A stretch of DNA of 64,000 nucleotides from Stramonita haemastoma (GCA_030674155.1 CM060322.1:59094130-59158129); one strand, 5' to 3'. Shown: positions 37,357 through 46,998, counted from the first letter of the stretch. The notes: generated by a model not told the origin, from the sequence alone. Numbers and translations are program-made.

Positions 37357-37719
37357 TTTTTTGACTCATTAAATTCAATTTCTTGAACACAATTTGAAAA
37401 ATGTCATGTTTGAGTATTTTATGTGGCGATACATCTTAATGTTGTTGACTTTTAAAAAATGTTTGTTTGTTGTCGTTACTTTATTTTTGTTAGTTTTTTT
37501 CCTTCATAATATTGTTTTAAAGTAAGAAATATATGTGAAAATGTCTTGATATATATTTTTTTGCTTGGGTTGCTCTTCTCTGCTGTTTCTTTTTTTTCCC
37601 CTCTCTATTCTAATCTATTTGATTTACTTAATGATTATTAATGCATCTGTCTTGACATTAAGGTTTGAGTCAGTTGGAGATTAAGTGTTTGTTGAATACA
37701 TATTTATCTCTTTTAAAAA

Positions 37720-37945
37720 AGGATTATCAATGTACCCAGTGTGGATTGTGTTTTTCTGAAATGCATACCTATATCTTTTTTTTTTAAATCATGGGTTGAA
37801 CTGTTGTTGGTGATTGTGTGTGTGGTATTTTAAAAAAACAACAACAACATAGTCACTAATCAGGGCAAGGGAGGATGGGAAAAGTATGTACATACTTACT
37901 CTGTAACCATCAAAAATAAAGTTATTCACTCATTCATTTATTATT
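37720..37945 (+). mobile_element. LINE-like 3' end, family Y (copy 4), (ATTC)n tail
   Basis: Homologous to 1130-1345 over its full length. The terminal stem-loop is a perfect palindrome, 'aagtatgtacatactt' at 37882-37897. It is followed by 'ctctgtaacc', AATAAA and CATTC-type repeats. Confidence 0.65.
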
Positions 37946-37949
37946 CATT

Positions 37950-38815
37950 CATTCTGTCTCCAGAAAAAAATTATACATTAGAATGTCCCATGTATCGGCA
38001 TGATTTCTGTGAGTTTAAAACAAAATGTCTTCCGAAGTCGAGCAAAATAACGATCTTGGGATATCTACCGTCAGAATGGTATTTTAGGGATGTAAATGAT
38101 GTCATATATTCAAAACTAGACACGAAAGAATTCTTCGTGGTGTAACTTATTTTGTGGGTTTCTTTAATTAACTCCCCTGAAACGGCGGCCTTTATGAATT
38201 TTAGTAAGAACAAAGAAGACAACAGCGTTCTTGTTAAGGGAGGCAATTCAAAGCATGGGGCGACAATACTTTATGAATTTGTTTTAAAGAAGGCAACAGT
38301 GTTTTTCATGTTCAGGGGAGGGAATTCTAGGCGTCGCGCATTAGCGCAACATGGACCAATGGGCATATAGGCAAAATAAGATATACGAAAGGTAAATTGT
38401 ATTTTTAATATTTTTTCCAAACTTGCTTTTGAAAAAAAAGTTGCTTGTAGATGTTCTCTGTTCGGCATAATAGACTATTGCTACCCTCATCCCGATACAA
38501 ATAAAAAGGGAGTGAAAGAGGCTTTGTAAGTACATATCCTGCACACCCTGCATGTAAATCTCTCCCAAAGACAGCAGGCTATATAAATGAGCGTTAAGCC
38601 GGAAGCTGTCTTCAGACTGTTGACAATTTAGTTATATTTTTCTCAGGATATGTGTGCATTTCTTTTCTTTCCTTCCTTTTTTTGACAGAAGGAGAGAACG
38701 TGTACCTGCAGTGACCTGTTCGTTTACTCACCGCTTGTTCCTTTATCTTACTGATTGTCAGATTGTTGTTTTATAGTTGTGCTTTTTTGCGAAGGCGTTC
38801 CTTCTTGATTTGCTG
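37950..38815. other. Intron 1 sequence without recognisable feature
   Basis: Unique-looking sequence. A 'ctatataaatgagcg' box at about 38578 resembles a TATA box, but no convincing exon follows, so I do not call a promoter. A pair of related words ('gggaggcaattcaaagc' near 38238 and 'gggagggaattctaggc' near 38316) suggests a small old duplication. Confidence 0.45.
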
Positions 38816-38817
38816 AT

Positions 38818-38892
38818 AGTCCCTAATCAGGGCAAGGGCCGGAGGAAAATAATTTATGCGAATGCTTATCTGTAACCCTTGGAAAATAAAGA

Positions 38893-38893
<1 letters not shown>
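38818..38893 (+). mobile_element. LINE-like 3' end, family Y (copy 5)
   Basis: 'ccctaatcagggcaagggcc', 'ggaggaaaat', 'gaatgcttatctgtaaccct' and 'tggaaaataaagat' match the family Y terminus. The stem-loop is eroded here. Confidence 0.6.
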
Positions 38894-38939
<46 letters not shown>

Positions 38940-38968
38940 CTCTCTCTCTCTCCTCTCCTCTCTCCTCT

Positions 38969-39011
<43 letters not shown>

Positions 39012-39012
39012 C
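38894..39012. repeat. (TC)n microsatellite, intron 1
   Basis: Pyrimidine tract with CTC interruptions, directly after the family Y tail. Confidence 0.9.
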
Positions 39013-39059
39013 CCTTTTATCAAAATGTTATGATTTGAATGACTTATTTTGTTAGAGAT

Positions 39060-39287
39060 GGTGGCTGATTGATGTTTTCAGTCGTTTACCTCATTATATT
39101 CTCATGTTTGGTCTTCATTGCGCTTTCTTTTTTCAAATCAAAATCTTCATTTGATTCTTACTTCTTATTTCAATTTCTGAATGCCTGCCTTTAAAAAAAT
39201 TACCTTATTAATGTATTGCTTTCTTATTTCTTGTCTGTTGTTTGCTACTTGGTATGGTTTCTTGCTCTTGGTATTTGGATCATTATT
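39060..39287 (+). mobile_element. LINE-like 3' region, family X, interrupted by SINE-1
   Basis: 'gattcttacttcttatttc' to 'ggtatttggatcattat' matches 26355-26505. The terminal part seen at 26545-26620 is replaced by the SINE-1 copy that starts at 39288. Confidence 0.55.
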
Positions 39288-39640
39288 GGACGGATAGCCT
39301 AGTGGTCAGAACATTGCTTTGGCAATTTGACGACCCGGGTTCGATTCCGGTCGAGGAGATTTTTCTCCTGGAGTTAACATCAGTGCTGACTCCACTCTTC
39401 CCAAAAGTCCTTCGGATGAGACTTTAAACCGAGGCCCCGTGTGCGAACGCACGCAGAACATCTTGCGCACACGTTAAATCCTGTTCCGCTTTTCGTAAGA
39501 GTAGGCCATCGTGTGCCTGTGGGAACAGATGACATTTACAAAAGTGCATACACACGGGGACTGGATGTAAAAAAGCACAAGAGTGCTTATTCCATTATCC
39601 TCGATGAAAAAGAATCAATCAATCAATCAATCAATCAATC
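39288..39640 (+). mobile_element. SINE-1, full length, (AATC)n tail
   Basis: Complete copy with 'tagcctagtgg' and B box 'ggttcgattcc', identical in layout to 7759-8108. The stem-loop is AAGCAC/GTGCTT with loop AAGA (arms 39573-39578 and 39583-39588). The tail has about nine AATC units. It lies in intron 1 of the CABIT gene, same orientation. Confidence 0.88.
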
Positions 39641-40014
39641 TCTCTCTCCATCAAAACCACGATCATGGGCTGTGTTATCAGCAAGTTGTCCAGTTCTCAA
39701 CTAATTCACCAACTCTCTCTGCCATGTGCTGATGTTTTCTCTCTGGGCTGACAGCGGCTGTACCGGAGTGACCTGCTGACCTTTAACCCTGACATAAATC
39801 AGCCCTGACTTTAATCTGCCATGACGCACTACACAAGGGCTGGCCCCTTTCTCTCTTGCATGCTTCAGCTCGTAACGTGGGCTCCCTATTGATTCAGATC
39901 TTCGCTCTGCACGCTCAATAAACTATACTGGTGTTTCAAAGTCATAAATCTTCTTGCCTGCTCTGTCTGTCTGTCTCGTCTGTCTGTCCCTCCTTCTCTG
40001 CCCCTCACCCCCCC

Positions 40015-40025
<11 letters not shown>

Positions 40026-40089
<64 letters not shown>

Positions 40090-40267
40090 TCTCTCTCTTT
40101 TGTTGTTGGTTTTTTTTGTTCGCTATTTCCATATTTCTTTCTTTTCTATCATTTTCCTGTGTATGTATGTATGTATGTATGTATGTATGTATGTATGTAT
40201 GTATGTATGTATGTATGTATGTATGTATGTATGTATGTATGTATGTATGTATGTATGTATGTATGTA

Positions 40268-40345
<78 letters not shown>
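40026..40345. repeat. (CT)n, (TATG)n and (GT)n arrays, intron 1
   Basis: (CT)n at 40026-40097, about 28 TATG units at 40161-40273, then (GT)n to 40342. Confidence 0.9.
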
Positions 40346-40369
40346 GGTTTATTTTTCTATCATTATATT

Positions 40370-40445
40370 ATCCCTCAAAAGGGCGGGGACTGGCTGTAGA
40401 AAAGCCCACGAGAGCTTGCTTATTTTTCTCGAAATAAAAGAACTT
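40370..40445 (+). mobile_element. LINE-like 3' end, family X
   Basis: 'ttatccctcaaaagggcggg', 'gactggctgtagaaaagccc' and 'ttctcgaaataaaagaactt' match 26550-26620. The 'ccct.aaaagggc' stretch upstream identifies the LINE form and not the SINE. Confidence 0.55.
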
Positions 40446-40500
40446 AATTTGATTTAATTTGTATAAGCAAGTGAGAACCAATTGCTCGCTTCTGTACGTA

Positions 40501-40502
<2 letters not shown>

Positions 40503-40571
<69 letters not shown>

Positions 40572-40607
40572 TGTGTGTGTGTGTGTGTGTGTGAGTGTGC
40601 GTGTGTG

Positions 40608-40680
<73 letters not shown>

Positions 40681-40961
40681 CGTGTGTGTGTGTGTGTGTG
40701 CCTGCACACATGTACCTACGCGCACGTGTATGTGTGTATGTATGTGTACGTGTATGCATGCACGTTTGCATGGTGTGTTCTTAGCCAGTTTGATTCAGTG
40801 GATCAAAGAAAAACGTGTGTATTTGTGTGCTTTAGTGAGGCATGTTTGCGTCCTAGTATTCTACAGTATTTAGTGTGAGTGCATGTGTGTGTGTGTATAT
40901 ATATATGTGTGTGTGTGTATGTGTGTCTGTGTGTCTGTATGTCTGTGTGTAATTTCGTGTT

Positions 40962-41022
<61 letters not shown>
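40503..41022. repeat. (GT)n arrays, intron 1
   Basis: (GT)n with CGTG interruptions at 40503-40700 and a second tract at 40968-41022, separated by GT-rich sequence. Confidence 0.88.
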
Positions 41023-41026
<4 letters not shown>

Positions 41027-41079
41027 ATGTGTGCGCTGATGCTAGTGTGTGGATATTTACACGTGTTCGCATGCATGTA

Positions 41080-41345
41080 TATGGTGAGTGTGGTGGGCAT
41101 AGGGCAGGTGTGTTTCAGCAAATTGCACCCAGCCCATTTATCCTTGGTCTGCGTGTTATGTGTGTCAGTGTGGTAGCCTATGTGACTGAAAGATGTGTTT
41201 CAGCACATTGCCCTCAGTCTGTAACTTTCCCTGGTCTGTGTATGTGTCAGTATGGTGGGTGACTAAAAGATGTGTTTCAGCACATTGCCTTCAGTCTGTT
41301 TTTCCCTGGTCTGTGTGTATGTGCGAATGTGGTAAGTGGTGGAAA
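41080..41345. repeat. About 85-bp tandem repeat upstream of exon 2
   Basis: Three degenerate units share 'gtgtttcagca.attgc.ctcag' and 'ccctggtctg.gt.tgtg.c' near 41110, 41192 and 41271. Confidence 0.75.
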
Positions 41346-41405
41346 GATGTATTGCATCACATCGCCCTCAGCCTGTCCCTCTCCCCCTCCCCCCCTCTGT
41401 CCCAG

Positions 41406-41786
41406 GTCACTTTCTGCGGCTGCAGTCCCGGACCACCAAGGACAAGACCAAGGTCAAATCCCTGGACACCATCGCTCATGATGACACCCCCGCCTTCCTC
41501 AACCTGTCCGACATGACGTCATTTCCTGCCCAGCCCCAGGACCCGGATGACAAGTCGCGCTTCATCTACACCATGGGCAACGTTTTCCTGGTGGACGAGC
41601 CTCTGCCCCCAGAGGGCGGGGACAGCCAGGGGGAGGGGGGCGGCCAGGGTTCGAACCAGGCTGCAGGGTCAGAGAATGGCGGGGGGCGGCACCACTGGGC
41701 CCCCAGCACCGCTTCAGCGCGGAGCGGCAACGGCCTGATGAAGTGTCTGGATGAGAGAGGGGTGCCCATCATGGTGCCCACTGACC

Positions 41787-41788
<2 letters not shown>
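41406..41788 (+). CDS. CABIT-domain protein, exon 2
   Basis: Exon 2 starts after 'ctctgtcccag' and completes the split Gly codon of the I-P-E-D-Y-E-G motif, giving 'GHFLRLQSRTTKDKTKVKSL' (residues 90-109), a CABIT G-x-F-x-L-L strand. Next come an acidic 'LDTIAHDDTPAF' segment, 'SRFIYTMGNVFLVDEPLP', then a Gly/Ser-rich linker of about 30 residues absent from the compact domain. The exon ends with 'LMKCLDERGVPIMVPTDQ' (200-217), the second-lobe motif of CABIT domains (L-x-C-x-x-x-x-G-x-x-x-x-x-P). The polypyrimidine tract (41380-41404) is strong. The donor 'CAG|GTGTGTGTG' (phase 0) is the first unit of a long (GT)n array. GC content is high. Confidence 0.78.
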
Positions 41789-41849
<61 letters not shown>

Positions 41850-41919
41850 GTGTGTGTGTGTGTGGATGTGTGTGTGGATGTGTGGTGTGTGTGTGTGTGT
41901 GTGTTTGTGTGTGTGTGTA

Positions 41920-41955
<36 letters not shown>

Positions 41956-42046
41956 CTGTGTGTGTGTGTGTGTGTCTGTGTGTGTGTGTGTGTACGTACG
42001 TACGTACGTACGTACGTACGTAAGTACATACGTACGTGTGTGTGAT
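41789..42046. repeat. (GT)n and (GTAC)n array forming the 5' end of intron 2
   Basis: (GT)n with TGTGGATG and TTGTG interruptions begins at the splice donor itself. From 41994 to 42040 it becomes (GTAC)n, a self-complementary tetranucleotide. Confidence 0.92.
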
Positions 42047-42107
42047 TATGCCCTGGGACAGCATTAAGGTGTGTGATTAAGAACATGCATTTGTCAGCCC
42101 GTTTCAG

Positions 42108-42111
42108 TAAT

Positions 42112-42146
<35 letters not shown>

Positions 42147-42268
42147 TTCATTCATTTATTTATTTATGTATGTATGTATTTATTTATTTATTTATTTATT
42201 TATTCAGTCTTTTATTTCGAGAATAATAGAATAAGCCCTCATGTGCTTTATTTATTTATTTATTTATT
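42108..42268. repeat. (TTTA)n microsatellite, intron 2
   Basis: Two TTTA tracts, the second inserted within a SINE-1 fragment. Confidence 0.88.
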
Positions 42269-42440
42269 TTTACATCAAATCCCTGTGTGTATGCAGTTTT
42301 GTAAATTTGTCATCTGTTCCCATGGGAACACAGTGTCCTACTCTTTCGAAAAGCGGAACAGGATTTAACGTGTGCGCAAGATGTTCTGCGTGCGTTCGTA
42401 CACGGGACCTCGATTTATAGTCTCATCTGAAGGACTTGGA
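42206..42440 (-). mobile_element. SINE-1 fragment, minus strand, 5'-truncated
   Basis: From 'cttttatttcgagaataata' (the SINE 3' end) to 'agtctcatctgaaggacttg'. The tRNA-like head is missing. At 42440 the SINE stops and an 18-bp minisatellite begins. A (TTTA)n block interrupts the A-run. Confidence 0.75.
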
Positions 42441-42463
42441 ATTGTGTGCATGGGTGCAGGAGC

Positions 42464-42645
42464 GTGGTACAGGGGTGTGGGCAGAGGGGTGTGGGCAGAG
42501 GGGTGTGGGTGGGTGCAGGGGTGTGGGCACAGGGGTGTGGGTGGGTGCAGGGGTGTGGGTGGGTGCAGGGGTGTGGGTGGGTGCAGGGGTGTGGGTGGGT
42601 GCAGGGGTGTGGGTGGGCAGAGGGGTGTGGGTGGGTGTAAGCGCT
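42464..42645. repeat. 18-bp minisatellite (gtgtgggtgggtgcaggg)n, intron 2
   Basis: About nine units, very G-rich on this strand with GGGTGGGTG-type motifs that could form G-quadruplexes. Confidence 0.9.
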
Positions 42646-42840
42646 GTCAGCAGTGACTCAGTGCTGTGAACACACACGCCAGAAGCGGCGCCCTCATCCT
42701 CATAGCCATGATCTGTTAAAGGGAGAGCAATTCGTGGGAGGTCTTCATAGACTCGGTGTAGTGTCTTCCCTTGCATCACTAGAGCGATGAGAATGAGGGA
42801 TTTTGCTACTGACATGACATCTGGCATCTGTTCATATTAT

Positions 42841-42983
42841 ACCACCACCACCACCATCATTGTTATTACAACGACAACAATAACAACACACTACTACTAC
42901 TCTTACTACTACTGCTACTTCTACCACCACCACTACGAATACTGCTACTACTACTACCACTACTACCACAACTACTGCTACTA

Positions 42984-43033
<50 letters not shown>

Positions 43034-43065
43034 TCAGCACTACCACCATCACTACTACGCAACTA
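42841..43065. repeat. (ACC)n and (CTA)n triplet tracts, intron 2
   Basis: Interrupted ACC/ACA/CTA triplets ending in a purer (CTA)n run at 42985-43032. Confidence 0.85.
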
Positions 43066-43124
43066 AAATAACTATTGACGTTTCTTGGACATTGGAAGAA
43101 TAAATCATTGATGCATTTACAATG

Positions 43125-43131
43125 CGCGCGT

Positions 43132-43217
<86 letters not shown>
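43125..43217. repeat. (GC)n(AC)n microsatellite, intron 2
   Basis: 'gcgcgcgtcgcgcgcgc' passes into about 38 AC units. Confidence 0.9.
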
Positions 43218-43412
43218 ACACTGTTAAAGGCAGTGTAATGAACGGGAACAGGGCGTTTGATCAGCACACGGTGTGTAGGCACAGATCATCAAACATGTGT
43301 TAAAGGGATTTCAGCTTGCTCTTTATCCAAATATTCGTCTTTCTTTTCTTCCAGAAAACATTTGACCTTTTCTTCTGTATGACGAAACAATCAAAATGCA
43401 GCCCATATGGAA

Positions 43413-43413
<1 letters not shown>

Positions 43414-43454
<41 letters not shown>

Positions 43455-43692
43455 AGTGATGATGAAGGAAAAAGAAGAAGAAAGAAGAAGAAGAAGAAGA
43501 GAAGAAGAAGAAGAAGAAGAAGAAGAAGAAGAAGAGAAGAGGAGAGAAGAAGAAGAAGAAGAAGAAGAAGAAGAAGAAGAAGAAGAAAGAAGAAGAAGGA
43601 GAAGAAGAAGAAGAAGAAGAAGAAGAAGAAGAAGAAGAAGAAGAAGAAGAATTGCGAAGAAGAAGCAGAAGCAAAAGAAGAAGAAGAAGAAG
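43414..43692. repeat. (GAT)n(GAA)n polypurine tract of about 275 bp, intron 2
   Basis: About 14 GAT triplets followed by more than 60 GAA/GAAG units, almost pure purine on the coding strand. GAA tracts of this kind form triplex (H-DNA) structures and impede transcription when long. Long acidic or Arg/Lys frames over it are artefacts. Confidence 0.92.
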
Positions 43693-43696
43693 CTTG

Positions 43697-43700
<4 letters not shown>

Positions 43701-43766
<66 letters not shown>

Positions 43767-43900
43767 ACGTGCGCGCGCGCGTATGTATGTATGTATGTAT
43801 GTATGTATGTATGTATGTATGTATGTATGTATGTATGTATGTATGTATGTATGTATGTATGTGCATGTGCATGCATGTGTGTGCATGTGTCTATGTGTGT
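43701..43900. repeat. (GT)n and (TATG)n array at the 3' end of intron 2
   Basis: (GT)n at 43701-43764, 'gcacgtgcgcgcgcgc', then (GTAT)n to about 43862 and GT-rich sequence up to the acceptor at 43906. Confidence 0.92.
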
Positions 43901-43906
43901 GTTGAG

Positions 43907-44083
43907 GTGGGGGAGATGGTGACGGTGCAGAGAGGGGGGGCGGACGTGGCCAAGCTGTCTGTGCAGAGCAGCGAGATGATTCAGAACCAGCAGTTCCCGC
44001 TGCTGGCGCGCTATGCCTACGGCAAGAGGAGGCCGCGCCTCACCGCCTTCTCCAAACTCCTCACCCTGCTCGACTCCTTCCAG
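43907..44083 (+). CDS. CABIT-domain protein, exon 3
   Basis: The exon has 59 codons in phase 0 at both ends. It begins 'VGEMVTVQRGGADVAKLSVQ' directly after the VPTDQ end of exon 2, so the G of the P-x-x-x-x-G turn is kept. It continues 'QNQQFPLLARYAYGKRRPRL' and 'TAFSKLLTLLDSFQ', the R-Y-x-x-G-x-x-x-R-L strand that leads into the last lobe of the domain. The donor 'CAG|gtactg' is normal. The acceptor ('gtgttgag|GTG') is odd: GT repeats take the place of a pyrimidine tract, so its use depends on poorly predictable context. The coding frame and fit to the neighbouring exons are the main evidence. Confidence 0.75.
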
Positions 44084-44599
44084 GTACTGTACGCCACCAC
44101 ACACAGGCCGCTCTGGGTTTTTAAATTTTTATAATGATAACAATGTATGGACGTGTCTGAGCAGACAAAGTTAAAGACTTGTCTGCTAGATTTTACACTG
44201 CTGACATCTTTTTTTCTATAGTGACAGTCAGGTTGACAGTCATTTTCTCAGCCGTGCTTCTTGTTCAAAACATCACCCGGTATTGTAGTATGGGCCACTC
44301 TGATTACTGTCTCTTGCATGAGGCCGCTACACCCCCCTCCCTATCCCCTCCCCAAAACATGACCTCGCCCTAGTCATGGATGCTCTCTGAATGCTGACTG
44401 GTCCTTTCCTGATCTGACTGATTCAGATTGCACTTGGCCTTTCTTCACAACAGATCTCCCCACTGTACATGGGGTGTGAATGAGAGAAAATAACATGTTT
44501 AAATGAATGTGTCCTCAGTCTTTGTACTGTATGGTGCAGGGGAGAGAAGGCCTGTAGTCATCCATCCCCAGTCATTGTGATGAGTTATATGTTGAAGTC

Positions 44600-44645
44600 T
44601 GCTGTGTCAAAGTCAAAGTGACATTTTTATTTCCAGATGGTGCAT
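44600..44645 (-). mobile_element. LINE-like 3' end fragment, family Z
   Basis: 'gtcaaagtcaaagtgacatt' followed by 'tttatttccagatggt' is the minus-strand family Z terminus with a short (GACTTT)-type tail. Confidence 0.45.
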
Positions 44646-44779
44646 GTGTGGTGAGCTGTGTCATGTGAGGAGTCATCTTACAACACTCCCCCCCCCCCAA
44701 ACCACCCCAAAAGAAAGCAGTCAGAAAGGAGATGCCAGAGAAAGGCTGAAGTCCAATGACAGACAACGGTCTGCTTTAG

Positions 44780-45270
44780 ATGCCAGTGTAAGGTCTGATG
44801 TTACAAGAGATCTGATGTAAGATCTGATCCAGACCCCTTCTGTAAGATCTGATGTTACAAGAGATCTGCTGTAAGATCTGATGTTACAGGAGATCAGCTG
44901 TAAGATCTGATGTTACAAGAGCTCTGACGTTACAAGAGCTCTGACGTTACAAGAGCTCTGATATTACAAGAGCTCTGATGTTACAAGAGATCTGATGTTA
45001 CAAGAGATCTGATGTTACAAGACATCTGACATTACAAGAATCTGATGCTACAAGAGGATCTAATGTTACAAGAGATCTGATGTTACAAGAATCTGATGTT
45101 ACAAGACATCTGATGTAAGATTGATGCTACAAGAGATCTGATGTACAGAGATCTGATGTTACAAGAGATCTGATGTTACAAGACATCTGATGTAAGATCT
45201 GATGTTACAAGAGATTTGATATAAGAAATCTGATGTAAGATCTGATGTAAGACCTGCTGTAACAATAGCT
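44780..45270. repeat. 17-bp minisatellite (gatctgatgttacaaga)n, intron 3
   Basis: About 27 degenerate units fill the last 490 bp of intron 3 and stop about 30 bp before the acceptor of exon 4. Confidence 0.92.
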
Positions 45271-45298
45271 CTGACCCAGCCCCCCTCCCCTGTTGCAG

Positions 45299-45619
45299 GA
45301 GACCTCGGTCATCGCCTGTGCCGTCAGCAGCGCCTCCATCATGCTGATGGAGATCCCCATGACCTCCTCCCTCTCCTTCCAGGTGGCCTTGAACCTCGAC
45401 GACCTTCTGCAAGTCCCGCGCATGCGCAGGGCCCTGGAGGTGTGTCAGACGCAGGGCCGGGAGCTGTCGCGGGACCTGAAGTTCAAGTACAAGTTCTGTC
45501 ACCGCGTGCAGGAGAGCAGCAGGGGGGTGAGGAGGGGCAGGGGGGAGGAGGACGACGACATGCCCAGCGCCACCATCCGCACCCGCCTGGTGGTCACCGA
45601 GTCTTACGTCTACATCTGA
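45299..45619 (+). CDS. CABIT-domain protein, exon 4 and stop
   Basis: The last exon (106 codons plus TGA at 45617-45619) follows the acceptor 'cccctgttgcag'. It opens 'ETSVIACAVSSASIMLMEIP' and 'MTSSLSFQVALNLDDLLQVP', a pattern close to the end of CABIT domains (hydrophobic strand, then P-x-x-x-x-x-x-F). The remaining tail of about 65 residues is basic, then has an acidic cluster ('GRGEEDDD'), and ends 'VVTESYVYI'. The protein stops soon after the domain. GAREM proteins instead carry a long proline-rich region and a SAM domain, so this is a short form or a distinct family. The GC-rich exon and (TGTC)n after the stop are plain to see. The assignment rests on motif recall. Confidence 0.78.
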   Translation, partial: ETSVIACAVSSASIMLMEIPMTSSLSFQVALNLDDLLQVPRMRRALEVCQTQGRELSRDLKFKYKFCHRVQESSRGVRRGRGEEDDDMPSATIRTRLVVTESYVYI

Positions 45620-45635
45620 CGTCACTACTGATGAC

Positions 45636-45641
45636 GTCTGC

Positions 45642-45679
<38 letters not shown>

Positions 45680-45730
45680 ATCTGTCTGTCTGTCTGTCTG
45701 TCTGTCTGTCCTGTCTGTCTGTCTGTCGCT
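45636..45730. repeat. (TCTG)n microsatellite in the presumed 3' UTR
   Basis: About 23 TCTG units begin roughly 15 bp after the stop codon. Confidence 0.9.
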
Positions 45731-45737
45731 GTCTGGG

Positions 45738-45845
45738 GGGTCACCGAGTCTCACATCTACATCTGAGGTCACCAGGGCTGACTGCTGACGTCTGTCCTGT
45801 GGTCACTGACGTTTTCAACTTCCTCTGACGTCACCGAGGACTTTT
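45738..45845 (+). repeat. Partial duplications of the last codons of the CABIT gene
   Basis: 'ggtcaccgagtctcacatct' plus 'acatctgaggtcac' at 45739-45772 repeats 45590-45625 (end of exon 4 with its stop). A weaker third echo, 'gacgtcaccgagga', is at 45828. Confidence 0.8.
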
Positions 45846-45904
45846 GTTTGGGCATGATGGCATCTTGTGTCTATATCTGACGTTGTGATGACAAAACGGA
45901 TGAC

Positions 45905-46015
45905 GAAATGGAACTATGACAAAACTTACACAACTGCATGCGCACGGGGACTGGACGTAAAAAAGTACATCAGTGATCATTCCATTATCCTCGAAATAAA
46001 AGAAGAAAAGAATTA
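45905..46015 (+). mobile_element. SINE-1 3' fragment
   Basis: 'aactgcatgcgcacggggac', 'tggacgtaaaaaagtacatc' and 'ttatcctcgaaataaaagaa' match the SINE-1 end. The stem-loop is degraded. Confidence 0.65.
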
Positions 46016-46338
46016 ATCAATGAAGGACCGGGGTCTGTGTTGGTGATTCTCAATCAGGGAGATATAACTATGATTTGGGAGCTCTGTCATCGTTATGTCG
46101 TTGATCACAAACTCTTTATACTTGATCAATGTTCATCTGAGATAGGAAACACAGACTTTAATCGTCCATGAGGGAAACACTAGCAGTCAGACCACTGGCC
46201 ATTGCCTTCATCAGTGCTGGTCACTTTTCCGCCATTGTTCATTTGGCTCTTCTTCACAAAATTAATGATAGCAATTTTTATCCTTTTCTTTCACTTCCCG
46301 AACTCTGACGAAACCAACATCAGTTTGGTGGTTTACAG

Positions 46339-46362
46339 CCCCCCCCCCCCCCCCCCCCCCCA
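46339..46362. repeat. C homopolymer
   Basis: About 24 C. Confidence 0.85.
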
Positions 46363-46514
46363 GTCTCAGAAGATGCAGAAACTCTAGTGATATTCCCGGT
46401 TGCCATGACTACAGAGCTGCTGTTGATTCCAGTGGCTGTGTCCTCTCAGTGCCAGAAGCCTGTTTCAATAGGAGATCCTGGCTGTGCATGGTGACAGAGG
46501 ATCAGGGATTGAAG

Positions 46515-46998
46515 TCAATGATGTCATAATACAAATCCATGAAAATGATGAATACACAGCTAGTGATGTTATAATACGAATCCATGAAAAATAAGAGGGA
46601 TACATAGCATAGTGATGTCATAATACAAAATCCATGAAAATGATGGATACACAGCTAGTGATGTCATAATACGAATCCATGAAATAGGTATAGCAGTGAG
46701 TCAAATAAATCCTAATAGGATACAAGCTAGTGATGTCATAATACGAATCCATGAAAATGAGGGATACACAGCTAGTGATGTCATAATACAATACATGAAA
46801 ATGATGGATACACAGCTAGTGATGTCATAATACAATCCATGAAAATGATGGGATACACAGCTAGTGATGTCATAATACGAATCCATGAAAATGAGGAAAG
46901 ATACACAGCTAGTGATGTCATAATACGAATCCATGAAAATGAGGGATACACAGCTAGTGATGTCAATGAAATACGAATCCATGAAATATGAGGGATAC
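46515..46998. repeat. 45-bp minisatellite, about 10 copies
   Basis: The unit reads 'ctagtgatgtcataatacga' then 'atccatgaaaatgagggata' then 'cacag'. The embedded 'tgatgtca' resembles a CRE-type word but arises from the repeat. Confidence 0.92.

Noticed and set aside
38560..38640. TATA-like promoter at 'ctatataaatgag'
   Set aside because: No initiator, ATG with an extended frame, or donor follows within several hundred bases, and it lies in intron 1 of another gene.
43300..44104. Large minus-strand frames and plus-strand acidic or Arg-rich frames
   Set aside because: They come from the (GAA)n, (GAT)n, (GT)n and (TATG)n tracts. Only the last part of the plus-strand frame (43907-44083) is coding, as exon 3.
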